NCBI GenBank assembly: GCA_946965045.2
Contig: OX337235.1
Coordinates: 558,001-622,000 of the forward strand
Direction of reading: 5' to 3'
DNA: 64,000 nt
Origin: Epithemia pelagica
Taxonomy: Eukaryota > Bacillariophyta > Bacillariophyceae > Surirellales > Surirellaceae
Shown one piece after another: positions 22,186 to 35,100 of this stretch (within the stretch, counting starts at the first letter, position 1; each line of letters opens with the position of its first letter). The notes beneath the pieces were generated by a model that did not search any database, had not been told where the DNA came from, and was given only the letters and a program-made list of their open reading frames with translations. A program made the position numbers and the translations under genes.

Positions 22186-23461
22186 GGTTCGCTTCTCCTT
22201 GCCAACGCTTGCTTGCTGTTCGACCTCCATTTATATTGATCCTTTCGTCATGCTATGATATACAGACGTAGATAGATGCAACGATTGATTCTTTCTTGGT
22301 CTAAATATCGACGACCAAGATATCTTGCGCATCGACATAGATGGCATAGACTTTTTCGTTGTCGTAGTAGGGGCAAGGCCGGGTGTATCCCCAATGCCGG
22401 GGGGCAATAGTGTAGATGAACGAAAAGAAACTGCTTGGTCCAACTCAGTCGCGGCGAGATCGTGATTTTACTTTGTCCGTTGAACTGTCGGTCGACTCGA
22501 GTATTGCCCCAAGAATAAAACTTGGCAGCGATATAGTTGTGGTTGTTCGGGCCCAATGCCTTCGGACATTCTGGCAGTACTCTTTGTTGGACAGAAAACA
22601 AAGTTCCGTCTTTCTCTTTTTGTGGCAGCAAGAATTGCACCCAACGATGCCGGTGAGTGGTGATGTATTCGCAGTACGAGAACAGACACTCGCAGAGGGT
22701 GTATGCGCAAGACGTGGAGACGGAGTTGAATAAAACACAACTAGACAACAACGACTTTCTTCTTTCTATATATGGATGGGGATCGACTTGGTGTCGCTGT
22801 TTGTTCTTTACTACTATAGAGCTAGACCCTGTCTCCAATCCGCATCTCTCGAGTGTATATCGAGAGGGACATTTTTGGTTGAGAGAAACACAGAATCACC
22901 GCCAAAAAGAGGCACGCTCCATCATCACAACTGCATACGAAACCAATTCTCGAAACTTGTGTGGGTGGGTTGTGAGAGTCCATTGAAACCCGGTTGTGGA
23001 CCTCTTCTCTCTTTTTTGGTGGACCAAAAGACAGCGAGCCAGTCGAGATCCACATAAAAAAGGGAGTATACACTCCGACCAATTTACCCAACCACAATTC
23101 ACCCCCTTTGGCATCATCACTTTCGGTGCAACGCGAACGACAAACGACGTGAGCGAGGAAGAGAGATTCGTGTATACAGTGTGTGGTGCTGTCCGCCGTT
23201 GTGTGTGATCTCGCTCCTGCACCTCTCCAACACTGGAAACACAACCACAGCACAGTGTGTCGAGTAATAGTTTCCTGCCTCTCTCCACGACAGCAACCTC
23301 CCAAAAAGGAACAACGTCTCTACGTTTCGGAGTGAGAAACGGGAATTTGGGTCCGCAGAGTGCAGTTTGTGATCTTGATTGGAGTGCGCGGTTGGATAAT
23401 TCAATAAAACGACACACTTTCCAAACACCCTGCCAACAATATAAAAAGTCCTCGGATCATC

Positions 23462-25267
23462 ATGACAGCCAGTGGAGCACCGTCGTCGTCCACCAACTCC
23501 TGGTTGGGATTGACCGAAGAAGAGACTCCTACGACCAATAATACGTCGGGGGCCCGTTGGTCCGGGTTGGAAACGCAGGGCATGAAGGATGCCCGCTGTT
23601 CCCTCTTGTTGCAAGAAGAAACTACCTACGATGCCCGGTGCAAGGTGTTGCCCCGACAACGCGTCTTGGTCTGTCAAGACAAGGGCTTTTATCATCATCC
23701 TTCCAATCCTACCGCCGCAAGTGTTCATCCATCCTCATCGTCGTCGTCCTCGCCCTTGCCGTCGACGCCCATTTCCTCCTCCTTTTCGTCGTCCAGCAGT
23801 TCCTTTTCTGCGGCCGCCGACGAATCCAATTTTTATGTCGATTTTGCCGGCACGACCATTTTGCAATTGGAACCCGTCGCCGCACCGCCGGCGTCGTCGT
23901 CGCAGTCGTCGTCGTCGCAGTCATCGCAGCAGCAACATCACAAGACCATGCCCGTCACCTTGACGGTCGGTGGTCGGTGTACCTTTACAGCGGAAAATTA
24001 TCACGATTTTCGTGTCATGATGCGAACCAAGGATCAATCGCGCGACATGGACTTGGCCCCGAATGGCAATTTTGAATGGCCCGATGTCCAATCCTTGCTG
24101 CTCTGTCCCTGTTGTGGTCGACAGGGACCCGTGCCGCAACCCGGATCGCCGAAACGCTACGAATATTGGATGGTCTTTTATCCCCTCTTGCAAATTACCT
24201 TGGTCCAGGGATCGCAACTGACCTTGGGCACGCGCACCATTTGTCGATTGACCTGTTTGGATTGTATGGAAGACTTGTTGGATGGCTTGACGCTCCGCGT
24301 TCAACCCGGTGGGGGCAATGATTGGAATACTGGGGAACGACGCACCCGATTGGCCTTTACCCTGCCGGCCGCCGATGTCTTGGCCGAAGCCGGATCGGCC
24401 TCCTTTTTGGAAAATGCGCCACCCCGACCCGACACGACTAGTGGAGGGCCCACACTGTCATCAACCACCAATGCATCGTCGTCGTCCTTGTCGTTACTGA
24501 CCAATCCATTGAATGGCACTCCTGGCACGACCACGGGTGGAACAAGCAGCAACCCAAGTACCACTCCAACGACGCCCTTTTGGATGGACGAACTCATGGA
24601 TGCTTGGACCTTGTACAATTTGTGGGAACATACCGGAGCGTGGGAAGCGTTGCAAAATGATTATCGACTCGTGCTCAGCAAAAGTATGCATCCCGAACCG
24701 CCACCAACTTCCGCACCCATGGAAGGACGACGACGGGGCAACGATGGCGGCGGTACGGCGTCCCACAATCCCTATGCTCGAACGGGCGTTTCGTCCGCGT
24801 CGTCCTTGGTGAGTCATTCCTCCTCCTGTGTCGTGGTACCCAATGGTACTGGTAATGCTACGAATAACAAGGACGATGCGCGATGGCGGGAACGAGTGGG
24901 CAAACCCTGTGGCAATCCGGCCTGTGGCAAGATTCATGGCGATCCCGATCCAGACAATAGCAATTGTTTGGTCCGCTTGACCATCAAGTGTCGCGATTGT
25001 TGGAGTGAATATTATTGCAGTCGAGCCTGTCGTGAAGCCCATCGGATTCCCCATCAACAAACCGATTGTTTGCTCAAACAACAAGAACGGGAAGAACGAC
25101 GGGAAAAAAAGGCCAAGCGCGTCGTCCAATGCGATACCTGTGCCAAAAAGTTTCCCTACACCAAAATGAAAAAATGCAGTCGGTGTCGACGCGCCACCTA
25201 TTGCAGTGTCGAATGTCAAAAGGGAGATTGGGACAAGCATCGACTCGTTTGCAAAAAAGCCATGTAA
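23462..25267 (+). CDS. Protein with two C-terminal MYND zinc fingers
   Basis: A 601-codon ORF without introns. Residues 80-125 are Ser/Pro-rich low complexity. The middle (about 160-290) has two CxxC pairs (LLCPCCGRQG, ICRLTCLDC) that may bind another metal. The C-terminus carries two MYND-type cysteine/histidine clusters. The first (about 481-535) has CGNPACGKIH, CRDCWSEYYCSRACREAH and a final C. The second (about 556-598) has CDTCAKKF, CSRCRRATYCSVEC and the closing H and C before the end. MYND fingers usually mediate protein-protein contacts. No SET domain or other enzyme domain is visible, so this is not an SMYD methyltransferase. It stands alone between copies B and C of the giant family. 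ATG 23462 begins a plausible hydrophilic N-terminus. Confidence 0.9.
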   Translation: MTASGAPSSSTNSWLGLTEEETPTTNNTSGARWSGLETQGMKDARCSLLLQEETTYDARCKVLPRQRVLVCQDKGFYHHPSNPTAASVHPSSSSSSSPLPSTPISSSFSSSSSSFSAAADESNFYVDFAGTTILQLEPVAAPPASSSQSSSSQSSQQQHHKTMPVTLTVGGRCTFTAENYHDFRVMMRTKDQSRDMDLAPNGNFEWPDVQSLLLCPCCGRQGPVPQPGSPKRYEYWMVFYPLLQITLVQGSQLTLGTRTICRLTCLDCMEDLLDGLTLRVQPGGGNDWNTGERRTRLAFTLPAADVLAEAGSASFLENAPPRPDTTSGGPTLSSTTNASSSSLSLLTNPLNGTPGTTTGGTSSNPSTTPTTPFWMDELMDAWTLYNLWEHTGAWEALQNDYRLVLSKSMHPEPPPTSAPMEGRRRGNDGGGTASHNPYARTGVSSASSLVSHSSSCVVVPNGTGNATNNKDDARWRERVGKPCGNPACGKIHGDPDPDNSNCLVRLTIKCRDCWSEYYCSRACREAHRIPHQQTDCLLKQQEREERREKKAKRVVQCDTCAKKFPYTKMKKCSRCRRATYCSVECQKGDWDKHRLVCKKAM

Positions 25268-27020
25268 CAAAAGAGTATAGGAAAAACGTCCGAACCGTGC
25301 TGCGACTCCAAGAACGAGGACAAGACAAATGGAAGCAGGACGACAAGCTGGACCCCCGACACACCGCACGAACAACGATGCAATGACACAATGGCACACG
25401 TGTCCATGAGGGTCTTCGATTTTATAATTTGTGGACAAGAAACGCAAAGCATCCGGTGAATAGGCCCCGGCAGAGCGAGACACTGGTACATTACCTCAAG
25501 GAGAGAGAGAGTTCCAAGTCGGATCTTTCATAGATGATTGGTTGGACGTTGACGGTTCCACCGTACTACCTTACAACAAACAGTGGTCCAGCAGAAAAGA
25601 TGTGGGTTTTCTCTTGCTATTCTTTTAGATGCAAAACAATCTCCACGCTTTGGGCCAACGCGTCGCACGAGGAACTGGGAGTAGTATATATATACCCTGT
25701 GATGCTCTCTCTCTATACTGTTAAAGAGTTCCTTGTTGTGACACAAAATATGTGTATGTTCCTGTTTGAACTACCTATGCTTTTCAGTAGCAAGAGACTT
25801 GGAAGATGCCTCTAGTTAGTCCGGGTACTATAGAGAAGCATGGGAAAACGAAATACTCCACCGACCAAGGACGGTACGCGAGAAATGTATACGACTTCTA
25901 CGAAACCGACGCCCTACTAACAAAGAGTTCCTTTTGGATCTCTAAATCTTGGAATGGTGGCTCTCTCGAATGGCTCCGCAACCAGGTCAATTGAGTGTGC
26001 GAATTGCGAATGCATTCGTCTCTTTGTACAGAGAAAGATACCGCCTATGGTAATGGGTTCGTCTTGATGGCATTCGATATCGTCTACCTCTAGAACCAGG
26101 ATGAGGTTCATAATAGACAGAAGGGATGGACAAAGAATCTTAGAAGGAGGGTCCGTTTTTTGGTTGCCTATCATATGTAGAGGCCTATTTATCTCTCTCT
26201 CTATGGGATGCTAAAAACTCTGCTCCTCCGCCCCGCCTCTCGCCCGGTGCCCTTCGCCCACATGTGGGTCGCCCATACACATTCCGCCCCACCACCTGCT
26301 GGGAGATCTTTTTTAGAGATCGAGCCTCTCATTTCTCATTTCATCTGCATCATACAATTACCGATGGCATGGATCAGTGTTCCGCAAAGGAATGCGAGTG
26401 GAGAGAGGCCAAAACGGAAGTATCGCGTTGAAAGGCAGGCGTTGGCAGTTGGCATTGAGAAGATTTGTTTGGAGCGTCATGGAGCAGGCACTACGCCTGT
26501 ACGGAGCGGAACAAGAGAAGGAGTGAGGTTGTCCCGACCCAAAATGCCATATTCCCTGAAGGCATCCACGAGAAGGAAGATCTTTTTTATCCGCACTTGG
26601 ATGGCAAATTTGTTGGGGGTCTTCACCTGCGTTCCAGAACGTATGGTTCGAGGATGGATCGGACAAAAGCAGGAGAGGAGGAAATTGGAATCATGGTGGA
26701 ACCAGAGAAACGTCGGACGTACGTGGTGGAAGAGAAGTAGTGGCGTCGAATAATTGTCCTATGGATTCAAGGACACAATCCACCAGACACATCCACAAGA
26801 CTTGAGAGAAAAAGGACACGATTGCATGGTGGGAGTACTGGTCCGGAATGGGACTGTGTGGGAGTGCATCGAACGCACATTTCCGTTGGAACAAGGACAT
26901 GCAACAACAATAACAACAATCACGAGGAAGAGGAACGCGTTGTTCCTTGTTGCCTGCCGAGAAACACTGTGGAGTTCGGGCAACAAACATCATGACTGTC
27001 TCTTTCGAAAGTAGAGGACT

Positions 27021-27100
27021 CGTTCGGAGTGGTATTGGTTTCGTTGAAGGAGCTCAAGGATCCTTGAACTCCTCCAACGAAACTAAGACCAGTCCGAACC
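27021..27100. repeat. Imperfect 40-bp-arm palindrome centred on GGATCC
   Basis: Arms 27021-27060 and 27061-27100 match at 34 of 40 positions with no loop. It is followed by two direct copies of AGTCCGAACC (about 27093-27113). It could be a foldback element remnant or a hairpin RNA. There is no direct evidence of transcription. Confidence 0.7.
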
Positions 27101-27668
27101 AGTCCGAACCAGTCATTCGGAAGAAAACTGACAAATGGTTATAATATTCTGCGTCACGATCTTTTGGATGAAACGGGTGAAAGGGACACACGGATTCAGT
27201 CCATTCTTCCTGCAAGCCCGGGCAACCGCTCCAAACGGCCACTACGACGTTTTGTATGAACGAGTCCCAAAAGTCGTATTGGCCATTTGTTTCGTTTCCC
27301 CGAGCTTCCAGCATAAGAATGGGTTGTGCCCATTGCGCCATTGCAAAAGTCGATCAAGTCGGGTGCCGAGAGGCTCATCAGGAAGTCGCCAAGTCCATGG
27401 AGGCTAATAGTAAGACGTCTCGAAAGCGCTCGTGGTGTCATTGGCGATTGCCATCCCTCCATCCAGCCTATCACAAGACGATAAAACCGCAACGAAGAAG
27501 GAGAAAGGCTTTGGGTAAGGGCTGGGTCATCGATTTGACTGTACGTCTTCCAAATGCTAAGGGGGCGTATAGGGTTAAGGATTTCATCACAGACACGGTG
27601 ATTTCCCTCACATTTTCTTCCGCAATGACCATGGTGGTCTTCCGTTGTTGATTGTGAGCCCCGTAGTC

Positions 27669-27749
27669 AAAAGTAACTGCACAAAATATAGTAGAGAGCA
27701 AGATTAGTCTCTTAGGAACACATTGATGCCATTTAGTGCAGTTACTTTT
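27669..27749. repeat. Short inverted repeat, 14-bp perfect arms
   Basis: AAAAGTAACTGCAC at 27669-27682 is the reverse complement of 27736-27749. Only about 53 bp separate the arms. I see no clear target duplication. It may be a tiny MITE relic or a chance hairpin. Confidence 0.5.
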
Positions 27750-29197
27750 TCGAAATGAGCTCAGGAATTGACATTTTCAATGCCATCACGAAAACTCTAT
27801 GACGTAAAAGTGGTCATTCCCCTCTTCTTGACTATTGAGTGTCTTCCACAGCATGGCTAGCGCATGGTCGAAACACCTTATTGTTCACAAGGACTCGAGA
27901 TATGTAGGGAACGAGAATAGACCCAATGAAAGACTTCGACCACGAACACACCTACTAGCACAACACAGTAGACGAAATGCTGGTTCTATGATGCTGCCTG
28001 ACCGAAATAAAAAGTGTAGACCTACAACATTTGCTTTGTAGCTACAATACCGCAGTCAGCCTCAGCACCACAACCAGCTATATTGCAGGAGCGCCAACTG
28101 AAGCACTATGTCGGCAAAAGCAATAGACTCCAAACATTGACTTTGGAGACATTTCCTGCATTGCAGGGTTCGGTTAAAACCAAAGGCATGAGGCCCAAAG
28201 AATACAAGGCCACATTCAGGGCCGTAGTAGTATTCGTGCAGGACTACGATCGAGCCTTGGCATTGTGGTGGTTGGATTTGCTGCTGCTCCGACAACGACA
28301 ACTCTTCGGCAGCATTCCACAAATGGCGGCAATGTGGACCGTTGGGCAGCATCGTCGGCCGTTGAGGACATGAACGATGACATGTTGTTGCGTTTGGTGT
28401 TCGGCTACTAGCAGTCGTCCTGGAGAAATATCTCGTGTACGTCCCTGCGTAAAAGAGGGATCGAATTAGATGCAAGTTATACAAAGAAAATAGAATACAA
28501 TGTAGGACATGACTTTGCTGCTTACCATTGCTCCAGACAAGCAAAAATGGCCTCTGTTTCGTCGTTTGCTCGTTGATTGTTGTGTGCCAACGTGCCAAAC
28601 AGAGCTGTTTTTGAGTGGTAAGCTATCTAAAGCTGCACTTCCCCCTGCACACCCACCACTCCACATCGCTTTTAATACTACTAAAGAATAACAGGAAGCA
28701 TTATCAGGGTGTGAGAGAGCGAAATAGACAAATAGCGACGTAAATGGTGCAGCACAAGCAAAATGGTAAAAAAACACAGAGCATCTCAGATGAACGACTT
28801 CATCTCTACCGCCCCTTCGATTTTTCGCACGAAACTCACACGACCTGTCTGCTGTCTGGATATGATGAACGGCGGCATCAAATGCGGAGCGTCATGGTGA
28901 GGTGGTGATTTTAAAATTTATAACTTTAACCCTAGTGAAACAGGATGGGGTCGTGTTCAAGTCGCTTCTCCTGAAGTGTGCGCGCGCAGGCACGCCTCCT
29001 TCACGCATGACCGGGCAGCGAGACGACTCTTTTTTTCTCGCCTTTCACTCCAAATCCCGAGGTATCTTTTTCTCGCCATACAGCCAAAAAAAAACACGGA
29101 ATCGCTAGTTCAGTTGTTGGGCCAACGCAAGCCAAAGACGATTGATTGAGAAACCAAAAGCACCTGTTGAACCATTACATCAGTGGTGGTGTGGTGT

Positions 29198-32100
29198 ATG
29201 AAATCGTTCCTGGATAAGGAGGCGTCGACTGTCCCAATCGCGGAGAACGGGCCAAAGATGCTGCCCAACTCCAAAGATGCTGCCAACGACACAAAGAAGG
29301 AGGAAGATCCAAGTTTGCACCAAAACCCGACCTCAATTCCTTACAAAAGCATGGAACCCAAGGACAAGACAACATCATCATCTGATCCAACTGTTAAGGT
29401 AACTCCCAAGATTGCCAAGGAATGGGCGGTCGTCCAAACGCAAGAAGACAAAATGAGTGACGAGGAATTCCTCGATGTGCTGTCCGACTTTGATGAAGAG
29501 CCTGAAACGGAAGACTCCAACTCGACCTCACGGTTTCTGGATGCCAAGCAGGACGAGAACCAAGACAGTACCAACAAAACAGATTCCAGAATCCAGACAA
29601 GGTCCGAAGACAACAAGGGTAGAGAGGCTCCCCCGATGGATTCGGAAATGGTTCATAGGGTTGTAGTGGACTTGACGAAGGCCGAGAATCGCTCCAACGT
29701 CCCTCAAGACCCTCCAGGGCATGGTTCAAAGACCACCTCGAAGCTTCTCGAGAGAACCAAAGAGTGAGAAGCCATCCCAAGCAAAGTGTCAGAAGCAAAC
29801 AACGAGAACCGTGGGACTGTTGTGACAGCAGGAACTGCTCGCTCGCAAGGCAAGGAGGGCAATGCACGTGTGCTACAAGAGGATGGTTCCCACCGGGTGC
29901 GGCTTTGGAACAATAAGGATTCGACGGAGGACAGTACTACACGCAAACGTTCTTGTACAGAACTGCAAACAACGCAAAAAGACGAATCCAGCAAGAACCC
30001 TCCTCGAGAAACCAGTGTATCCTTGCAGCAGGCAAAACCGATTCAACGAGAAGCAGGGGCTACGACTGTGTCGTTGAGTGAACAACAAGGCACCTTGTCT
30101 GACGTCAACAACAACAAGACTGTTATTCAAAATGGGTCGGATGAGGAGGATGGCAACCGGAAGCGGGCCAGAGTACAGCTTGAGGTGGATGTTTATGAAG
30201 CTATAACCCACAAGCCCGAGAATGAGCATCCTCATTCTACTGTAGAAGGAGAGGACGACCACGAATCGTACGATGCATGGTCGGAGAGCGATGCCGGGTC
30301 GGTCAGCATGCTGATAGAAGATGCAGTTACCAACAATGGTCCTCCTCAGCGCAAGTTGGACATGAAGTGTTTGCAGGAATGTATCAAGAATGGCGAGGCA
30401 GCTCTGGAGCAAGTGAATGGTATGGATGTCGTTCTCATCATGGGCAAGACAGGTGCTGGAAAGACTACGTTGATTAACGGAATTGCCCGAAAGGAATTGA
30501 AAGAAACAGTCATCCAAGAGACAAGTACCGGAGTAACAGTGGAGAAAAATGTTTTTATGGCCACGCAGGAGCTTCCCGGCTTTGAGATTGGACATGCCAA
30601 ACAGTCCATGACCAAATGCCTTCGATGCTTTGCCCCAGAACTTGAAGTTTCGTCGTCCAAGAAGAAGAGTAGAGTTGTATACGTCGACTCTCCCGGGTTT
30701 GAAGACACGGATGGCCCCGAAGTCGACATTGCCACATCGGTGATGATCAATCAAGTGGTCAAACGATCCAAAAGTCTTCGATTTGTCATTTTGATCAATT
30801 ACGCCTCATTGCTCGAAGACCGCGGAGGTTCGATGCGGGCGGTCCTCAAGCTCATTCATGTGTTTGTTGATGATTTCAAGGCCCACAAGACGAGTTTCAC
30901 GTTTCTTTTTACGCATATAAATGAGATCAAGGATGTCTCAGAAGACCTGGCTGGTGCACGAGAATGTCTCTTAAAGGAGTTGATTCGAACCAGAATGGGT
31001 ACCAATGCATCCGACACAGATGTCGTGCAAATTCTTGACCACATGATCGACTACCTAATGAAGCGCAAACATGATCCCAAAAAAACTAAATACCAAATTG
31101 TGGACATTTTGCATCCCATTCAGTCAGATTTTGCAAATTTGAAGACGATCGTTGAAGAAAGCAAGCCAGTAACAAAGAAGTTTGTCGCAGGAAACTGTGG
31201 TCTCTCACCTCAGCTGAAACTGAAACTCGGCGCTGGTCTGGAGAGTATGTTGCAGCATCTGCGTGTTCTGTTGAACAATGATTCATCGCTTGCAGAGGCC
31301 AAGGAGGCCAAGGAGGTTTGTGATTATATGCTTTATTTAATGCGCTTTATGGACATTGAAGTGGTCCGTAGCAACGTCACAGCCTGTTCTTCCCTGGCTC
31401 AAAAGTACGCAAAACACTTGTGTGATGTCGTGGAAACGGAAACGCGACGAGGCACGTCGGTACAAGTCAAGTTTGGCCGCTCTAATGTGGAATCGCTCAA
31501 GAATGCTCTGGGACAAGTGGAACTGTTGGACAGCTTTTGCGAAGAAGGAAAACGTTTCAAGGAGGTCAATGCTTTTGTAGACTGTAAAGTTCGAGATTTT
31601 CATCAAGAGGCCATGTGTGGATTTGGGTGCGACAACTTGCACATTGTGCTTGCTCATTTACGTTGCTGGGCTGACGGCTTTGGACAGTTTCAGACTCTCT
31701 ACCAGAGTGCCCATAGCCATTTCGTCCAGCTGCTCGAAGGAGGGTGCAAATACATTAGTGGCTTCGACCTGGATGGATTTGCTTCTGTATCACAAGACAG
31801 TTTGGAGACCTTTGTGGAAACGCTCCGCGATATCGAGCTCGTGTGCAAACTTGTGGGCCATGCTGCGGAACATGAGATTGACGTTACCGTGCCGCGTCGG
31901 GTCGTTGTCAAGGTGAGGCAAGCAATGTTAAAGGCAGTCCAAACAAAGGCGTCACTTCCAACAAGTGTATGCCCAGAACAACTGGCGGACGTAGCTCGAG
32001 TTGCACGGTCCTTAGAATTGTTTCAGGAGTTGGCGAAACGCCACCTCGTCTTTCCGTCGTTTGATGAAGCATTATCAAGCCACATCCGTAAATTGGGTCA

Positions 32101-35100
32101 AGAGGTGACCACGTGCTTCTCGGAAATATATGAGAAAGCCGAAACGGCAAGTCAGAATTTTGATTCAGGTTGGAATCAAGCTCTCACTAAACTTCAGTAT
32201 CAGGTTGGTTGCTTTGATGGTCTTCAATCGCCTTGCTGGGGTCCTGTAAGGGCTGGATTTGCTTCCATCATACGCAAGCTTGAATCTGTTTTGGAAGAAC
32301 GGATGCGTATTGTCGAAGTTAGAGCGAAAGATGTTTTACAGCATGGGTTTCGAGACGGGGCCGAAGAGAGAATCGCGATCGATCATCTGGCTGGGTTTGA
32401 GTGGTTTGACGAATTCCTACATGCCGACCACAAATTTGTGGCTCTTTCACTGAGGGGAATTCAGAAAAGCTACCAGGAGAGAATTGACTTTGTTTTGCAA
32501 GAGATCAAAAAGTACATTTCAGACCTACTTAGCGATAACCGAGAACGACATTCCAAGCTATGTTTGCAAGATTATGTAAGGGAAATTCATGAGATTGGGA
32601 TTTTTGATACTGGTGTTGCCCCCATGGTATCTGAAGCATTTTCCAGACTACAACAGCACATCCAATTGAAAGAAAAACAGGCTGATGAGCTTTTGATAGC
32701 CTGGGGGAAAGCGGTTTCGGAATGGAAGAAGCATCTTAACAAACCCGTCGTTGACGATACCAAAATGGATGATGAACCTCAACAGAAACTTTATGAAGCG
32801 GGAAGGCAAGTTGATGATATTTTGGGCAAGATGGAAATGCTTGCTGACATGCATCAATGCTCAACAGATGGTACGCTGAGTAAGCTTACAGCGAATATTC
32901 GTCAATGCTTTCATCAATTTGAGGAGGATAGTCAAGAGATAGTCAAGTGCCAAGGAAGGTATTTCGCCAAGCACCGTATTATATGTGCTTTGCACGAATT
33001 CGCTAATTTATCTCACATTCCTATCAAGGGAACCGAAACGATGAAAGTTGAAGCAAAAGCTGGAATAAAGCAACATGCAATTTCAATCAAACAAATGATA
33101 TCGGATGGATCAGATCCACCAAAGATCGAAAGAGAGCTAAAAGAGTTGAGAAAGTCTGTATCAATTGACCATTTCACTGGAAACGAAGGTACATCCTGTC
33201 TTCATGTCATTCAAAATATCCAAGAGGAAGAGGGCGAAGAGTTGGAAAGCGAAATACGAAACCTGATTGAACACCGAGAGTACTCACGCGTCATCGATCT
33301 CCTGAAGCCCTACAAAAACTGCCGAACTACTCATACCAACAAGTGTCGTACAATTGTTTCCACAAATTTGCTCCGTATTCTTCATGAATCTTTCTCGGAA
33401 CTCTCGGCTCGTAATATGAGCGGAGATGGTCTCGATACCGTCGCAGAAAACATAGCTGTCCTTAAGCGATTTTTGGACGGGCTTGGAGACTTTACTGTAG
33501 ATTGCAGACTTTCCTTACCGCGAGATATACGAAAACTCAAGACGAAGATCAATTCTTGCCTGTGCTTGATATGCTCAGATATGAAAGAGTCAGCGAAACG
33601 GCCAGACTTTGTCAGCCTCGGTACAGGAAAAATTGCTGTAAAAGCATTCTCGTCATCCAAGATTCATGTCTACATTTCGAAAGCAACTAGATCCCAAATG
33701 AACAATGCATTGGCTGCTTTCAAGGAAGCAGTTGATTCCGTTTCACGTCATCTGGAGAATTTCGTTTCGTCTGGCTTGACAGAAGGCTCTTTGTTAGTTG
33801 GTGATCTAATTAGTTTGCGCGAGGCCCGTGATCACGATTCCCAAACTCTGGAGGAACTCTCGACGATCTATACATCGATACAAAAAGATCTTATCAAGCA
33901 ATTGAACGAGAAGTACAGGACTATATCAATGGCGGTTGAACGCCATATGTGTTTCGAAGAAGCCATAGCGTGGATGAGAGCACTTGGGCGACAGATGGAC
34001 TTTGGTTTGCGCGACCATCTACGAACCAAGGACCTTGTTTTTGACATCAGCGCACAGGTGGATCGTTGGCGTTCGCAGAAGACTGATTACGAGAAGGACT
34101 TGGAGTTTGAAGGAATTGACGCCGACATTAAGCTGGACAAATGGTCTCATTCCCTCGCTAGTTTGGATCCAAAGTCAAAGTGGTGGTTCCCCGGGTTCCT
34201 GCGGTCTGGGCGAGACAGTTCCTATTGGCGCCTTTGTTATACGCTTGAAACCAAGATAGAACGAGTTTTTATGTCTGGAAAAGCGGCACTATTAAGGAAC
34301 AAAGATCTTGAAACGGCACAGGAGAAGATATCAATGTTGGACTTAATCAGCAAGAAGCTGGGTAAGAATGTCTCGAAATCTATTGTAGCTCGAGACGAAT
34401 TGAAGAAAATTGCATTGGATTCGTTTCTTTGCCTTTGCCGTGATGCCCAACATGCATTGGAGGTCGGAGGACTAAGTCATCAGTTCCAGCGGCTCTTCCC
34501 TGACTATCGAAATTTTGTTATCCATGTTCCGGTAGCAATGCTTTCAGATTCCGGAAAGAATGCTTTCTCTTCGACAAATCAAAAAATATACGAAGAACTT
34601 GATAAAAAGATTGCTGAGTTGGAAAGCTTATTAGAGTCATTTGACTTCCGGAAAATTAAGGAATCGGTTGAGCATCTGCGGTCGGATGGGGGCTTCATTG
34701 CAGATAGGTTCACACTGCTGCATGAGGAAGTGGAATGTTCCGAGCATGCGAATGTTGATCGGTGGTTAGAAAAGATTCAGTCCCTTTCCATGGCTCACTT
34801 TTGCCGTGGTCGCCGTCTTGACCAGATAAAGCATTTCGCCGTCCTCGGGTTGCCTCCTTCGGCTTCTCTGACGGACATCATCCAGACAAAGGAAACAATG
34901 GATGGACAACTAAAAAGAAAGGGTGGCTACAAGAATGACAGCGAGTTGAGAGCGAAGTTACGAAAAGTTGAGATTGCTTATTTGGAGTTGACCAAATATG
35001 AGAGCATGGACATTGAGAATGTTGCACAACCTTTTGATGATGTAGTCTCTTCTCTTGGAGATCGCCTGCGAAAGCGAACGAGAGAGTTGCTACAACAACA

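Larger units (their letters stand above)
20703..23461. other. Intergenic region upstream of copy B and of the MYND gene (divergent promoters)
   Basis: These 2.8 kb separate two divergently oriented genes. They contain a 24-bp tandem repeat, a 62-bp direct repeat and a (CA)n run, listed separately. Overlapping short ORFs on both strands between 21250 and 23420 have no recognisable domain and I do not call them genes. I see no TATA box that I could defend. Confidence 0.5.
25268..29197. other. Long intergenic region before copy C
   Basis: These 3.9 kb have no convincing gene. The longest ORFs (181 codons at 26208-26753, 178 codons at 28062-28598 minus, 131 codons at 27256-27651) show no domain and have basic, low-order composition. 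Two inverted repeats (27021-27100 and 27669-27749) are listed separately. The promoter of copy C must lie at the right end. Confidence 0.45.

Noticed and set aside
22248-23728. Several overlapping ORFs of 90-200 codons on both strands
   Set aside because: No domain, overlapping in all frames and low-order composition. Treated as promoter-side intergenic DNA.
24494-25483. 329-codon minus ORF
   Set aside because: It is antisense to the MYND fingers. Its Phe/Ile/Cys-rich composition mirrors the real gene.
26208-26753. 181-codon plus ORF
   Set aside because: No recognisable motif and no supporting neighbour. The basic, Trp/Arg-rich composition looks random.
28062-28598. 178-codon minus ORF with Cys/His pairs
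   Set aside because: The cysteine spacing fits no zinc finger I know, and opposite-strand ORFs overlap it. Not enough to call a gene.
29873-30754. 293-codon minus ORF
   Set aside because: It is antisense to the GTPase part of copy C, whose motifs are unambiguous on the plus strand.
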